Shown here piece after piece: positions 50,001 to 61,453 of a stretch of 64,000 nt of DNA. Source of the DNA: Anthopleura xanthogrammica (Eukaryota; Cnidaria; Anthozoa; Actiniaria; Actiniidae); assembly GCA_964019055.1 (NCBI GenBank), contig OZ025221.1, positions 5,906,968 through 5,970,967 of the forward strand, given 5' to 3'. Every line of letters begins with the position of its first letter. The stretch's first letter is position 1. The position numbers and the translations under genes were made by a program. A model generated the notes under the pieces. The model was not told the DNA's origin and searched no databases. It saw only the letters and a list, made by a program, of their open reading frames with translations.

Positions 50001-53000
50001 ATGCAAGTGGACCAAGGATAGATCCCTGGGGTACCATTTAGTATAATATATAAGAAGTAGGAAAGGAATGAAGTATAGTTAACTACAGGCTGACGAAAAA
50101 GATACTGTTACTATTAACATAGACAAGAGTACGTAGATGCAAGTGGACCAAGGATAGATCCCTGAGGTAATATTTACTTAAGTGGGCCAAGAACAGAACC
50201 TAAGGCAATCCGAATTTTATACGAATATTTAATGTTTTCTGTTTTCGAAAGTATTGGCATTATAAAGATATAAAGTACGTCATTACTAATATACCTGCAT
50301 ATCAACACCGACTGCATCAATCCCGTGATGCATCACTTGGATCCATCCATCACGTGTTGATACAATGAATAAAGAAATTAGAGCCTGAAATCCAAATAAA
50401 AACATATCACTATAAAAAGAGTAACGAAATACCGACGCAGATGACAGAATTCAATAGAATGAATGATGACAGAATGACAATATTCCTTTGGCAGAATATT
50501 CAGAGGACCAAGAATAGATCCTTGCGGCAGCCTTTTGGAAGAAAATTCAGTGGAACAAGAACAGATCCCTGCGGCACATTTTGGCAGAATATAAAATGGA
50601 CCAATAACAGAACTCTGAACTTAATAAGAGGTTAGAATAATCATTGCCTAACCTGTAATAGATTGTCAAAGTTATAGCGTCGATTGACCCAATTTCCACG
50701 AGTACTGTTCAAGCACTGCGCATGATTGATCACGTGTCTGTTACCTTCGCAGTAATAGAACTGTCCCTTAAACAACTGCAACAACATCAGTAGAATTATA
50801 CAAAAAGATAGACAAAGACACATTCATTCTATCCATGCAACGTTCCATTAGCTGTTAGGAATTTCTCGAGAAAATACACATACATTGCACATGACTGACA
50901 AAGTCAACCATCACCACCCTCTGGATTTTCCCCCATCTGGCTTCTTCCCCACCTAGCTTCACCCCCAACCCGGATTCTCTCAGATGCCCCACTCACCCAA
51001 ATGCCCCTCCCAACCGGTTCCTCTTCCAACCCAGCTTCTTTCATTACTTTTTATTGATCCACATAAGGGTTCCCTACCTGTACTCCCAAGATGCCAAACA
51101 TGATATAAAATACTCCTGCAATAAGAACAGTGTTGCCGATTGGTTTCAGGGAATACAACAGAGTCTGGACTACCAGCTTGAGACCAGGAGCTCGACGAAT
51201 CATCCTGTGGATTGGATTCAAATGTAAACTGCATGTGCTATTTATAAATGTCACGGATCACACCACGTGCGGACTGTGGCGTCTCATATTGATGATCACA
51301 TCTAAATATGACATCAATATTAATAGTTTTACTAACCGTAAAGGCCTCAATGTCCTAAGCGCTCTGAACACCTTTAGTGAACCTAGGACATCTACTGATG
51401 CTTCTGGTACATAAGTAATGATCACATCCAACCAGGATAACAATACTAAGACAAAGTCCAGTACGTTCCAGCCCATCTTGAGGTATGTATCTGGACCAAG
51501 TACGAACCCCTTTGCAATTATCTGAATTAAAGATAGGATTAGTGAACAAATGGACTAAAATTGCATATGGGACAGACAGAAGTTTAACATGGAAATACTG
51601 AGTCGGCCTGGTCATTTCAGACCTCGTGTTATTCTCTTGATAATAAGATGTTTTAGTTGCGTCCATCTTCATAAGTTTTCTCCTGCGCGACCGTTAAACA
51701 AAGGAATGATACTCTAGGGAATAACACGAGGTCTGAAATGGAAAAGCGTTACTCCCTAGGTAAAGAGGTCTATTGGACTCTGAAGTACCTTCATGATCAT
51801 CTCAATGGTGAAGATGATAGTGAATACCACCATTGACACGTCGATTATCTTTCTCTTCTGTGCGGAGGAAAAAATGGAAAGAAATATAAGTTTTGTGTCG
51901 TCACATTACTAAAATGAAGGTGTCTCCACCTCTCCCTTTTAAGCCGGCCTCCAACCTATGTAACGGAGATAAGGATGTAAAATTAATACACTTACAAGAG
52001 GATTTTGGTCCACATCAGGTCCCTCTATGGCCAACACACCACAGCTCAACAGAATAAACACCAGAATAACGTAATCAAAGATCTTGTGGTTGCACACGGT
52101 AACCATGGCGGCACGCAATCTATCAATCAGTAAGGGATCTTCATTTAATAGACAGATATATTGAAAGACATTTTTTGCCTATCTTAATGTTGTGTTGGAC
52201 AGTAAATTGTCCCAGTTTCCCGCGCTTCAACTTCTCCACAGGGATACCGTTGTTGTGTTTCTTACCTGTTCCGAGGTGAAAATACGTAAAGCGAAAAGCT
52301 ACTTCTTGATCCAAGACGACCTTTGGTGGTGGAAACTGGTTCCTTAATAAAAGCAGAATAAGGAAAATATCAAATATTTCTGGCTACTGTAGAAACGTAC
52401 CGGCTCCATTGATGGGAGAGATTCTAGTAAGATTCTACATATTTGAAAACAAAAATACGGCATCTCCGTAGATGGGATATGACTTCACAAGACACATAGA
52501 TGAACTTTGGAAAAATTCTAATTTTCTCTGAGGTGCCACAGAGATCTATCCTGGGTCCACTTTTATTTTTGGCCATACCGTATTTACTCGAATAAGCGCC
52601 CCCGAATAAGCGCCTCCCTCAAATAAGCGCCGCATTTGGGACAAAAGTTCATAAGCGCCGCGGTCCCTATCAAAAGTTCTGTTAGTAAAATTTTCACACA
52701 GATATAAAATATACCATTAAATTAAAAGAAAATATTTCTTTGTCGCGTCCAATTTTTAAATAAGCGCCGCCCTTAAATAAGCGCCGCATTTGAGGCGCGA
52801 AAAATTTATAAACGCCGCGGTGCTGAGCTATATTTATGAGCAAAAATGTTCCAAAAATATCCTCCTCTTCCTCTTACCTCTCCATGTACTTTGCTTTCTT
52901 GTTGCCTCATTTCTGTTATATCATAAGTTGCATCCTTTTGGATCAAGCTCGGTTCTGGGCGTATTTCTATGCTACAATCCGACACTCCGCCTTTGTTTGA

Positions 53001-56000
53001 TGTTCCATTTTCTTCTGGCTTATTCCTATATTTGTATTCCCCAGATGAAAGGTCGACATCTGATATCACCTCACAGCGAATTTCAGCCAAGGGAGCCTCA
53101 TCTGTGCTTGTCTCAGACGTCTTTTTGACCTCATTTGGGAACTGTTCATTCAGATCACAGACTTTTCTTACTGCTATTTGATTGCGAGGAACATCGTTGC
53201 TTTTATTCCGCGACAGTTTTCTATGAAAACCAGCTGTTTTCTTATTCCCTTTGACGTCTTTCTCCGCCATGTTGACGTTCACCTCGCCATCTATTGCAAA
53301 TGCAGGATTAAATATGCATACTCTCGCGAGCTGAGGAGGGTGTTTCGTACGTGTCTTTCTCAACAGCGCCACTGACGTCTGTCGCTTCTTCTTCAGCTCT
53401 GGCATGGTAAGGAAACCACCCAAGCCCTCGACATCGGAAAAAGAGGAAGCTGAAGTACTGACGCGCGAGATACTTTCTTTCAAACGGTTCTTCAAAGATT
53501 TCTTTTTTCCAGATTTCTCGCTGGACGCTATTACTGGGTTCGAGCGGAATGCATTGCGGACTGCATGATGACAGTACTCTTGGTCACGTGATGACAGTTT
53601 ACTCGAGCACCCGTTTTCACCCCATTCTGTTGCACCGTTAATGAGGATTAGAGGTTTTGGAGTTGTTAAGTCGCACCGTAATTTTTTATCTTCTTTTTCA
53701 TCTTGACTGAACGAGCCAGAGGGGGATGGCGCAGAACTTTGAAGGCGGATTTCTTCGTGCATTGAGCCGTTATTCTGCTGAAGAAAAAAAGGAATAAGAT
53801 TCTTAAGTTATACTCAAGGGAATAACACGTGGTCTGAAGCGAGAAATACATACATATATATACACCTTATCAAAACTTTTTCGCTCGCTTGAATTTTACG
53901 GTTGTAAATTATTTGTTTGAAGAAGTTAATAGTAGTGATTACCTACCCCAGTGCTTGTGAAGCCCTCTACGAGAATGGCCACCAGAAGGTTAAACAACAC
54001 ATAATAGCCAATAATCATGAGTGCGATGAAGTAAAGCGCTGCCCAGTTATTAATAGCACGCATACCATCATACATGACGAGGTTCCAGTTCTCCTGTGTA
54101 AGGATCTAAAAAATGACGTCATGCTGGTGGGTTATGTCAAACACTTTTGATCTAAATCTAACTTCTCATAAAGAATCTCTGATAGGTCTTTACTCCATAC
54201 GACTGTGAAGTATTTGCACATACTTCAGCGCTGGCCAAACTGTATTGCTGGCTCTAGTATGGTGTGCGATATTCATTAAGAATAGCGCTTTCCACGGATG
54301 ACGTCACGATGATGCATAATGGGATTGAAATGCGGACAAGCCAAGCCCAAAACACATGCTAATATGCTGCAACAATGTTTTCTTGTCTTGTTGTTTCTAA
54401 TTCATGGAAAACTATGGTTTTTCGACTGATATTGACCTTTTTTCCCTGTAAACTAAGCCTTTTTTTACAATGTTTGTCCGCATTTCGATCCCACAATGCT
54501 TTGCAATATCTAATTTTAGTAACCGTGAAAAATGCTATTGCTAATGCGATTTTTCCAAACTATATCGCAGGCCCTAGTATAGTGAGCGAGACGACATCAA
54601 CCGTCCAAAAACAGTCCAGTAACTGTGTCCTTACCTGGAATACAGTGACCATTGCCCAAAGAAAACTGTCAAAGTTCGACCTTGTCACCATAGGTTCATT
54701 TTCCGCGTTACGAAAAACAAACTTCCCGCCAAACAAGTTCATCCCAAGGATTGAAAAGGCGAACATAAACAGGAATAAGAGACCAAAGAATGTAATGACA
54801 CTGTTCATGGTGTGTATGACTATCAATAGCTGGTAACGCACGGGACGAACGAGCTTGAAGATACGAAGCAGTCGAATGCTACGAAATACTGACAGCTTGG
54901 TCTGACCACTCTCGACTAGAAGCTCTGCGATACTGTGGAATAACGGTGAAAAAGGAATCAAGGTCATCTCTGGATTACGTGACAAATAAATTTAGATTGA
55001 ATGATTGACGCATAACATTTTGGATTGTGTGACATTAGGGAATTTAGGCTTGCGTGATATAGTGTGACACAGTAAGTTGTTAATTGTGTGACATGTGTAG
55101 CGAGTTATAGACGCATCAAGAGTTCCGCGCTGCTGCTCAATGCGCATGCTCAGGGGATTAAAAAGTGGGATAATATTTTGTATAATATGCAATTTTTCGG
55201 TATATTTAATTCGGAATTCGCTTAACGGTACGCGATCGTGAATATTTAGTGAAAATTGTACTTGACAAGAAAGATACAACTAAAATATAGCATATTTTAC
55301 AAATTTTATCCCACTTTTTAATCCCCTGAGCATGCGCATTGAGCAGCAGCGCGGAATTCTTGATGCGTGTATTAAAAGCTCTGGTAATGTGACACAAAAA
55401 ATGAAAATATTGTGTGACAACTTCTGGCATTAAGGTCTACGTGAAAACGTTTTTGACAACAGGGCTGCAGATCTGAATAAACATCCTATAGTATATTGTG
55501 CATCACAAGGAAATTATTGCGTTAAGATATTGCGTGACAGGTTAGGATAAATTGCGGTCCTTCCATACCTTACTATGACGACAAATCCATCAAAAACATT
55601 GAGCAGTTGACTAAGATACTCTGTTATCCCATAGGCAAGAATGTTTATGGCCATCTCTAGCGAGAAGATCGTCACGAAGAGAATATTAAATTTGTCAAGA
55701 GCTTTGGTTAGTCCTTCGGGCTGTGAAATAGAGAATAATAAATAATAAATACAACAATAGTGTTGGGTTCCCCCGCGGAACAAGAAGATGGATACCCATT
55801 AGTTCCATACTCATACAGGATATATAGTCATTTGAAAAAACGTTGTCACTGACCGGCTCCGCGACTACGCGACTGAACCGAAACGGAGTATGGGTAGAAA
55901 TCGCTGAAGCGCTTAATTATTCGCTCTGAAGTAGTTGTTTTTGCTTACTAGTGAGATAACACAAGCAGCAACCCTTTCAACGTTTGTCTTCGGGTTTTGC

Positions 56001-59000
56001 GAAAGGAAGACAAAAGTCTATATGACTAATATTCAGTCAAAGATGTTCCCAATTTTGAAACTGTTAAGTCATTAAAATACTATTTCGCCAGTGAATTTTC
56101 GTACTGTAAGCCCGGCGCATATTTAATCAGTGAAGAATTCAACCACTTCAGTGATTTTTACCCATACTCCCCTTCGGGCTAGTCGCGTAGTCGCGGAGCC
56201 GTTCAGTGACAACGTTTTTTTCAATTAGTTGTATTCACCAGTATGGAGTGACATCGCCTTCACCTACCCAGAGGTGGTGTTCCATACCCATGCAGACCAT
56301 ATACAGCAGTATGGACTGATATCACGCACCCCTTCTTAGCATCCCATACCTAATATGCCATATACTGTAGTATGGACCGGTAATCCCATCACCTACCTGA
56401 TTATGGTGTTCCATACCCATGCAGACCATATTCAATAGTATGGACGTCATAATGAAATGTATAAAGTGTCTACTCTCAGCAATTCTCCTGCAGAAGGTAC
56501 GAAAGCGATGGCAAACTCCATGGTTCTGCTTGACGTCATACGAGTCACACTGCCGCAGGTCAAAAATACTGTCGTACATATCGTCATCCTTTAGCGGGAG
56601 CCCGTCAAGGGCATCTTCAGAAGGGATTGATTTCTTATATGCTTTATTGACAACGCCTGTAAACAAATAACATTACACTATCATATTAGAGATTTCGTGA
56701 CGGGTCAAAGTTGAACTTCATTCCGGCTCGCAACACTTCTTAACCAAGCTTTCAAAAGTTGGCTGCTCACTGGCAGACGTGATAGTGAAATAACACGCAT
56801 GCGCTAACACGATAATCAACTGAGCTGAAATATTGCAATCCTGCATGCAGTTTGAGTGGTTCAGACTGGAACATATTTATATTAATTTTGAGCCATATTT
56901 GGTTAAATCTAATAAGAAATGAAGAAAACTATTCCAGGTTATTCACACACTTAGAAAAATATATGAAAAGCTAAAGGAAATCTTATAATCTCGTATTGTT
57001 TTAATACTTTCTTATTTGTAAATTTAAAAAAATGTATGTAAAATTATGTGAATTAAAGTGATTAAAAAAAAGAAAAAGAAGAAAACTAATCAATATCATT
57101 ACCTTTGATTTCATCGGCATCCTCAGTGTTATTGTTGTCATGACATTCCAAATGTGTTGGTTGACGTGCATCACATGACGCCACTTGTTTGGTCCTTTCC
57201 CCGCCGTCTCCTAGCAACGCTATCGAATCATCATTAACCCCAAGGCTCTTCGAATTGTGCTTTTCATCTTTCCCGCGCTTTATGCTAATTTTTCTAACAA
57301 ACGATGATTCTTTCTGAAGCTGATTGGTCTGGATTTCTAGCTTCTTCATTTCAATTTCTTGTAAATTTTTCCATTTTCGTGAATTCATTGGCGAGTTTTT
57401 TGACAACTCAATTTCTTGTAAGCCAAATGGCTGGCTATGACGTCGTTGATGATGTCGTAGACTCGACGGTGAAGGAATCAAGTCAACGTCGTGACTCTTT
57501 TTTGGTTTAGTGCAAGATTCACTAGAACTTCGTGGCCGCGACTGAAAGTTGTCCGCGCTCAAAGCAGCGGATGCAGTAGCGGAAGCATGCGCAGAAGCAA
57601 AAGTATCGTCTTGAGTGACTTGAATAATCGGTAAAGAAGATGTTGCGCGCGCAGAAGCATGAGCAGCGGCAAACCCGCCTCCCGAAAGGGATCCTGGGAC
57701 AGTTAGAGTCACACATGAAGTTGTTCGAATTCCCTTCTCATGGACGGAAGACGAGGCTTCCGTGTGTATAGAAATGGCTCCCGCGAAAAGCGAAGCTTCT
57801 GATTCTCTTCTTGGTATAAATTGTTCAGGAGGACACAGAAACGTCGTGGTTGAATTCCCTGTTGTTACTTCATCGGGATTTCTATTCTCGTTATCAATGT
57901 TCTCTATTGTGATACTAGGAACACTGGCTGGTTCTTCCTGCGGACCAGCAAAGAATGCAGGCTTCGTTTCGGTAGGAGTTAAAAATAACGGTGACGCAGG
58001 CGCGTAGCAATCATAAAGGTGATGATGAAAGTGATGATGATGATAGACGTGATGATGATGATGATGAACATCTTCTCTCTTAACAGCCCGTTTAGACCGG
58101 ATGTAGTTTCTAATGGTTTGAAGGCACGAGTATGTCTGCATGCTTGAGATATTCGTGCCTTGGCGCTGACGGCTCTCTTCAATCATCTCGATTTCGCGGG
58201 CTTTTGTTTCCTGGAATTGCATGGTAATCACGACTAGACACAGATTTACCAGGAAAAAGGATCCAATCTGGAAACATAAAGAATTGCTCGGTTTGCTTAT
58301 CAGAACCAACTAGGATGGTTGGACATGCAACACAACTTACCACTACTAGGATGATGAAATAGATCCAGTTCCATGAACTATGTGAGTCCTGTACCAGATA
58401 CATAATCTCTGACCATCCTTCAAGTGTGATAACCTATCAATCATAACAAACACAGTTTAAGATATGTGTACGCTTCTATGACATGCCCCAGACCGCAAAC
58501 CTTTGCAGGCTCTGATAATTTAGTCAACATGTAGGAATGTCAAGAGAGCCAGTCGAGAAGGCAATAACTTGTAAGTTTTTTTCCTTTTATTTCAGTGAAA
58601 TTATTTACTGTAGCTCAGCATAGGAACATTTATTGTAATCTTATTTTCCCACAGCGAATCGTTGAATGCATGAATCTAAATGTTAAAGGTTAATAAATGT
58701 ATGAAGAACCAAACGCATATCGAAGCACTGTCGTAGCCCGTAGCTGGCGACTACAAAATGAAAGATTAATTAACAGTAGTGAAGGTATCCAACTGACTCA
58801 AAATATCGCAATCTTAGTCGTAACTATGCTATCAACGTATGCTCATGTGCAGATGTGGTAGTCAGCTGACCTGAAATATTGCAGTCAAAACAAAAGTTGT
58901 TATCAAGATAAAACGCATGTAGTCAACTGACCTGAAATATCGCGATCCAAGCAATAGCTATATTATCAAAAGACGCGGTCCCATGAAAAGGGTTCGGCCC

Positions 59001-61234
59001 ATCTGCTTTACACTTGGTATAGATTCGATTCCAGTCCACGCACTGGGTACTGTTTTGAGCACGGCTTAATTCGTCATAGGGAGACTGGGTACAAAGCAGG
59101 TTGTTCTGGTAGGATGAAGGTACTTCAGAAGAGCATTTCCTTATACCATGGTCACGTGGTAAGGAACAGATGAAATCTGGCTTCTCAAAACTTGGTTTGT
59201 AAAAGAGAGATTTATTGAACCTGTAAACAAACAAAATCTAGACTGAGAATAATATTATTTGTTTTACTTAAAGCAAGTGTCTGTACTTGTTCACGTTATG
59301 AGTGTAAATTTGAATCAATCCTTCAAAATGGCGGACATTGGTCACGTGACCTGGGCACACATTTACTTACTCAAGCAGCGTTGTACTGTTCTCTGGCAGA
59401 TCCCCAAAACATCTGTTTCTAAGTTTTCCCTGCCACAGCTGAACGCCGATTATTCCAAACACAAAGAAGATGAAAAAGGTGAGGAGAAGGACGTTACCTA
59501 ACATGGGTAAAGTGTCCAGTAGAAGAGTGACTAGAATACGAATACCTGCGAACAAATGACAAAAGAAAAAATCCTTTATTTATCCTTGGAACAACGAACC
59601 CTAAAACAATCTCTGGGCTGATCTAAGTCAATACAGGATATGGCTAACTCTCAGATCGAACCCTGAAACAACCTCTGGGCTGATCTAAGTCAGGGCATGG
59701 CTAACTCACAGATAGAACCCTGAAACAACCTCTTGGCTGATCTAAGTCAGGGCATGGCTAACTCACAGATCGAACCCTGAAACAACCTCTGGGCTGATCT
59801 AAGTCAGGGCATGGCTAACTCACAGATAGAACCCTGAAACAACCTCTGGGCTGATCTAAGTCAGGGCATGGCTATCTCACAGATCAAACCCTGAAACAAC
59901 CTCTTGGCTGATCTAAGTCAGGGCATGGCTAACTCACAGATAGAACCCTGAAACAACCTCTGGGCTGATCTAAGTCAGGGCATGGTTAACTCACAGATCA
60001 AACCCTGAAACAACCTCTGGGCTGATCTAAGTCAGGGCATGGCTAACTCACAGATCGAATTGGAATTGGGTAGGTTAGGTTTTGCGGAGGGAAGAAAACC
60101 GGTGCATGAGTCTCGGAGAAAAACCTCGAATCAAGGGAGAGACCTAACAAACTCTACTCTAATCGTCTCCGAGACACGAGAGGGGAGAGGCAAGTTCAGC
60201 TACCCCTACCCCACCCTTGATTCCATAAGCTCACAGATCGAAAAAGAATTTTGCGTGTTCGATTTAGCCGAGAAAACCCAAAATACTTGAGATGGAGAGC
60301 AAGTCTTACTTGGTACTTTATTGATGGCTCGTAGAGGGCGAAGCACTCGAAAAGCCCGGATGATTGTTAGATAATCACTTCCTTTCATTGACTTCTCTAC
60401 GATTCTAAAAGAGAACACAAGAACAAAAGCGTCACGAAAACACTAGAATAAAGATTGAGAATATCGCCCACGTGTGGTACTCGTGGCTATCTATACACAT
60501 TGGACTACGTGATGCGCATGTGGTGGGCTCAGATTGGAAAAGCACTAACTTTCTGCTCTTTAATTGGTCCAAACGGCAACATCAGAGTGCGTATGGGCAA
60601 AGATGAATCTTAGTCAAGTAACTAAATCCAGCTGATCTGAAATAGTGACGTAGAAATGACGTCACAGCAAAACTGAGGTGTCATGAAGCCTGTGAAAATC
60701 GACTTATGAAAGTTTGTATCTGAGATAAAACTAGATTTTCAGGAGAGGTTTTTGATATTTTATATACATTTACTATGATATTCATTATTGAGTGGGAGGA
60801 TAAAATAAAGAAATAACCGTTTCATGAGCCACTGGGCAACTAAGGATGACACCTCGGTTTTGCAAATTTTCTCGATTCTGATTGGCTAATATTTTTCTCA
60901 GATCAACCAGTGGATGGCATTATTTGTGTTTCTGAGTCCTAGCGATGACAGTAAAAAACGACCAGCGTCACGATCACGATCACGTGCTTACCCTACGATT
61001 ATTATAACAAAGTCTAGTCTGTTCCAAGAATCATGCATGTAACCTTTCTTCCCTAAGATTCCCATGGCAACCATCTTGATAACCATTTCCAGGAAGAAGA
61101 AGGCGAAGATAAAGTGTTCCAGGCTCTCAAGTACTGTACAGCGGAGCTGCTGGCAGTCTCTGTCATAAGGGTCGTACATGGCCAGTGTGACGCAGTTGAC
61201 CAAGATAACGAACATGCTGATACGCTCGAACCAC
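45782..61234 (-). CDS. CACNA1 (Cav3 type): T-type voltage-gated calcium channel alpha1 subunit (Cav3), N-terminus outside window
   Basis: Low-voltage-activated Ca channel pore subunit of the plasma membrane. Twenty-six exons join in one frame (6,106 nt, 2,034 whole codons plus stop): 61234-60992, 60404-60310, 59545-59371, 59220-58932, 58433-58341, 58267-57103, 56656-56397, 55720-55569, 54932-54635, 54105-53947, 53777-52878, 52342-52266, 52119-51996, 51857-51789, 51521-51337, 51204-51078, 50775-50653, 50384-50295, 49953-49761, 49386-49238, 48804-48695, 48013-47883, 47283-47213, 46927-46849, 46609-46488, 46408-45782. Domain I starts in S1 ([20 protein letters not shown]). S4 segments include [14 protein letters not shown] (I) and [21 protein letters not shown] (IV). 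Pore residues are E (TLEGW, 58421), E (TQENW, 54093), D (TRDGW, 50351) and D (TGDNW, 46511): the E-E-D-D of Cav3, not the E-E-E-E of high-voltage channels. The I-II linker keeps a gating-brake-like helix region and a His-rich run. The C-tail after IVS6 is short and ends SGCEPL. Confidence 0.96.
46696..46770 (-). repeat. Partial duplicate of the Cav3 DIV pore exon start
   Basis: Resembles 46575-46650, which spans the acceptor and first ~45 nt of the exon 46609-46488. On the minus strand the copy reads TGTTCCAATGACTACCCCTG then a TGA in the exon frame, and its acceptor is degraded (GACAAAG for GACAGAG). It lies about 120 bp away in the preceding intron. Confidence 0.75.
46964..47066. repeat. 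(TAA)n tract with a TTTATATAGCGC...AGGCGCTTTACA motif
   Basis: A (TAA)n microsatellite is followed directly by TTTATTTATATAGCGCACA and CTAAGGCGCTTTACAAA. This word pair is a widespread repeat tail in marine invertebrate genomes, probably SINE/LINE-related. It lies in a Cav3 intron. Confidence 0.6.
47341..47882 (-). repeat. Tandem array of the DIV S4 exon end plus its splice donor
   Basis: A ~70-bp unit is repeated about eight times next to the real exon 48013-47883. The word TGAGGGTCC occurs at 47481, 47551, 47621, 47692, 47764 and 47834, plus 47904 inside the true exon; more diverged copies lie near 47412 and 47343. On the minus strand each unit carries the S4 coding stretch ATAAACCCCACTGTTATAAG...CTAAGAATAGTCAGAG and the donor GTACGTGAAC. 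Divergence increases away from the exon. Confidence 0.92.
48108..48283. mobile_element. Hairpin element in Cav3 intron
   Basis: Two ~55-bp near-perfect inverted arms (AGGTTCGGCTCAAGGTTTGT at the left; its complement ending ACCTTGAGCCGAACCT at the right) flank a ~60-bp loop. Likely a short MITE; it would fold into a stable stem in the pre-mRNA. Confidence 0.7.
49897..50180 (-). repeat. Tandem partial duplication of the Cav3 DIIIS6 exon start
   Basis: About 49897-50049 and 50050-50180 are tandem copies. The left copy includes the acceptor and first codons of exon 49953-49761 (CCTGTAGTTAACTAT); the right copy repeats CCTGTAGTTAACTATACTTC... with ~23 nt missing inside the exon part, then the same intron sequence. 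Both also contain a GGACCAAGGATAGATCCCTG word repeated in degraded form to about 50620, resembling a LINE-derived GPxxDPWGT-type coding relic. Confidence 0.75.
52575..52830. repeat. 'AATAAGCGCC' dispersed repeat in Cav3 intron
   Basis: Repeated AATAAGCGCCGC words beginning at CCGTATTTACTCGAATAAG. This is a familiar dispersed repeat type of invertebrate genomes. A related opposite-strand fragment is at about 10170-10256. Confidence 0.6.
54275..54556 (+). repeat. Dispersed ~300-bp repeat in Cav3 intron (copy 2)
   Basis: Opposite-orientation relative of 2234-2535. Begins near AATAGCGCTTTCCACGGATG and ends near ATGCTATTGC, with AATAGC/GCTATT termini. No ORF. Confidence 0.65.
55109..55372. mobile_element. 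MITE-like hairpin with ~60-bp terminal inverted repeats
   Basis: ACGCATCAAGAGTTCCGCGC (left) mirrors GCGCGGAATTCTTGATGCGT (right), and the arms continue through GCATGCTCAGGGGATTAAAA. The centre is AT-rich. Located in the Cav3 intron between the domain II S3 and S4 exons. Confidence 0.75.
55828..56226 (+). mobile_element. MITE with GC-rich terminal inverted repeats (copy 2)
   Basis: Inverted relative of 44190-44561. Terminal repeats are ~42 bp here (GAAAAAACGTTGTCACTGAC, CGGCTCCGCGACTACGCGAC; complement at the right end). Sits in a Cav3 intron. Confidence 0.8.
59600..60060. repeat. ~57-bp tandem repeat in Cav3 intron
   Basis: About eight copies of GAACCCTGAAACAACCTCTG + GGCTGATCTAAGTCAGGG + CATGGCTAACTCACAGAT. 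Unlike the array at 47341, the unit carries no channel exon sequence. Confidence 0.9.
60628..60911. mobile_element. MITE with CCAGCTGATCTGA ends
   Basis: Starts CCAGCTGATCTGAAATAGTG and ends TTCTCAGATCAACCAG. Inside the ends is a second inverted pair, AAACTGAGGTGTCAT / ATGACACCTCGGTTTT. The interior matches 28250-28471, and the 81-bp element at 9327-9407 is a deletion derivative. Confidence 0.75.
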
Positions 61235-61253
61235 GTGATCACGTGTTAAGGAA
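61235..61253 (-). other. U12-type AT-AC intron 3' end (branch site and AC acceptor)
   Basis: Reading the minus strand, TTCCTTAAC (61253-61245), a perfect match to the U12 branch-site consensus, is followed 11 nt after the branch A by CAC|G TGG TTC GAG. No AG precedes the WFE codons anywhere nearby, so a GT-AG acceptor is not possible. Splicing after the AC gives a phase-2 junction; a CC from the upstream exon would restore Pro and the Cav3 motif PWFER. Minor introns are known to be conserved in voltage-gated sodium and calcium channel genes. Confidence 0.8.
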
Positions 61254-61255
61254 TA

Positions 61256-61390
61256 TCAACACAATTTGACGAATTCAGAAGACAAACGTCATATTGAATA
61301 TGGCAAAACTTAATAAGCTATTCTCCCAGTCCTCTCTCTCAATAGTAGGGTTTGGCAGAGAGAGATCTGAGTAATCTGGGTAATGATAAA

Positions 61391-61453
<63 letters not shown>

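Noticed and set aside
50441..50635. 64-aa plus-strand ORF with [13 protein letters not shown] words as a LINE gene
   Set aside because: Only short degraded tandem words in a Cav3 intron; no reverse transcriptase motifs.
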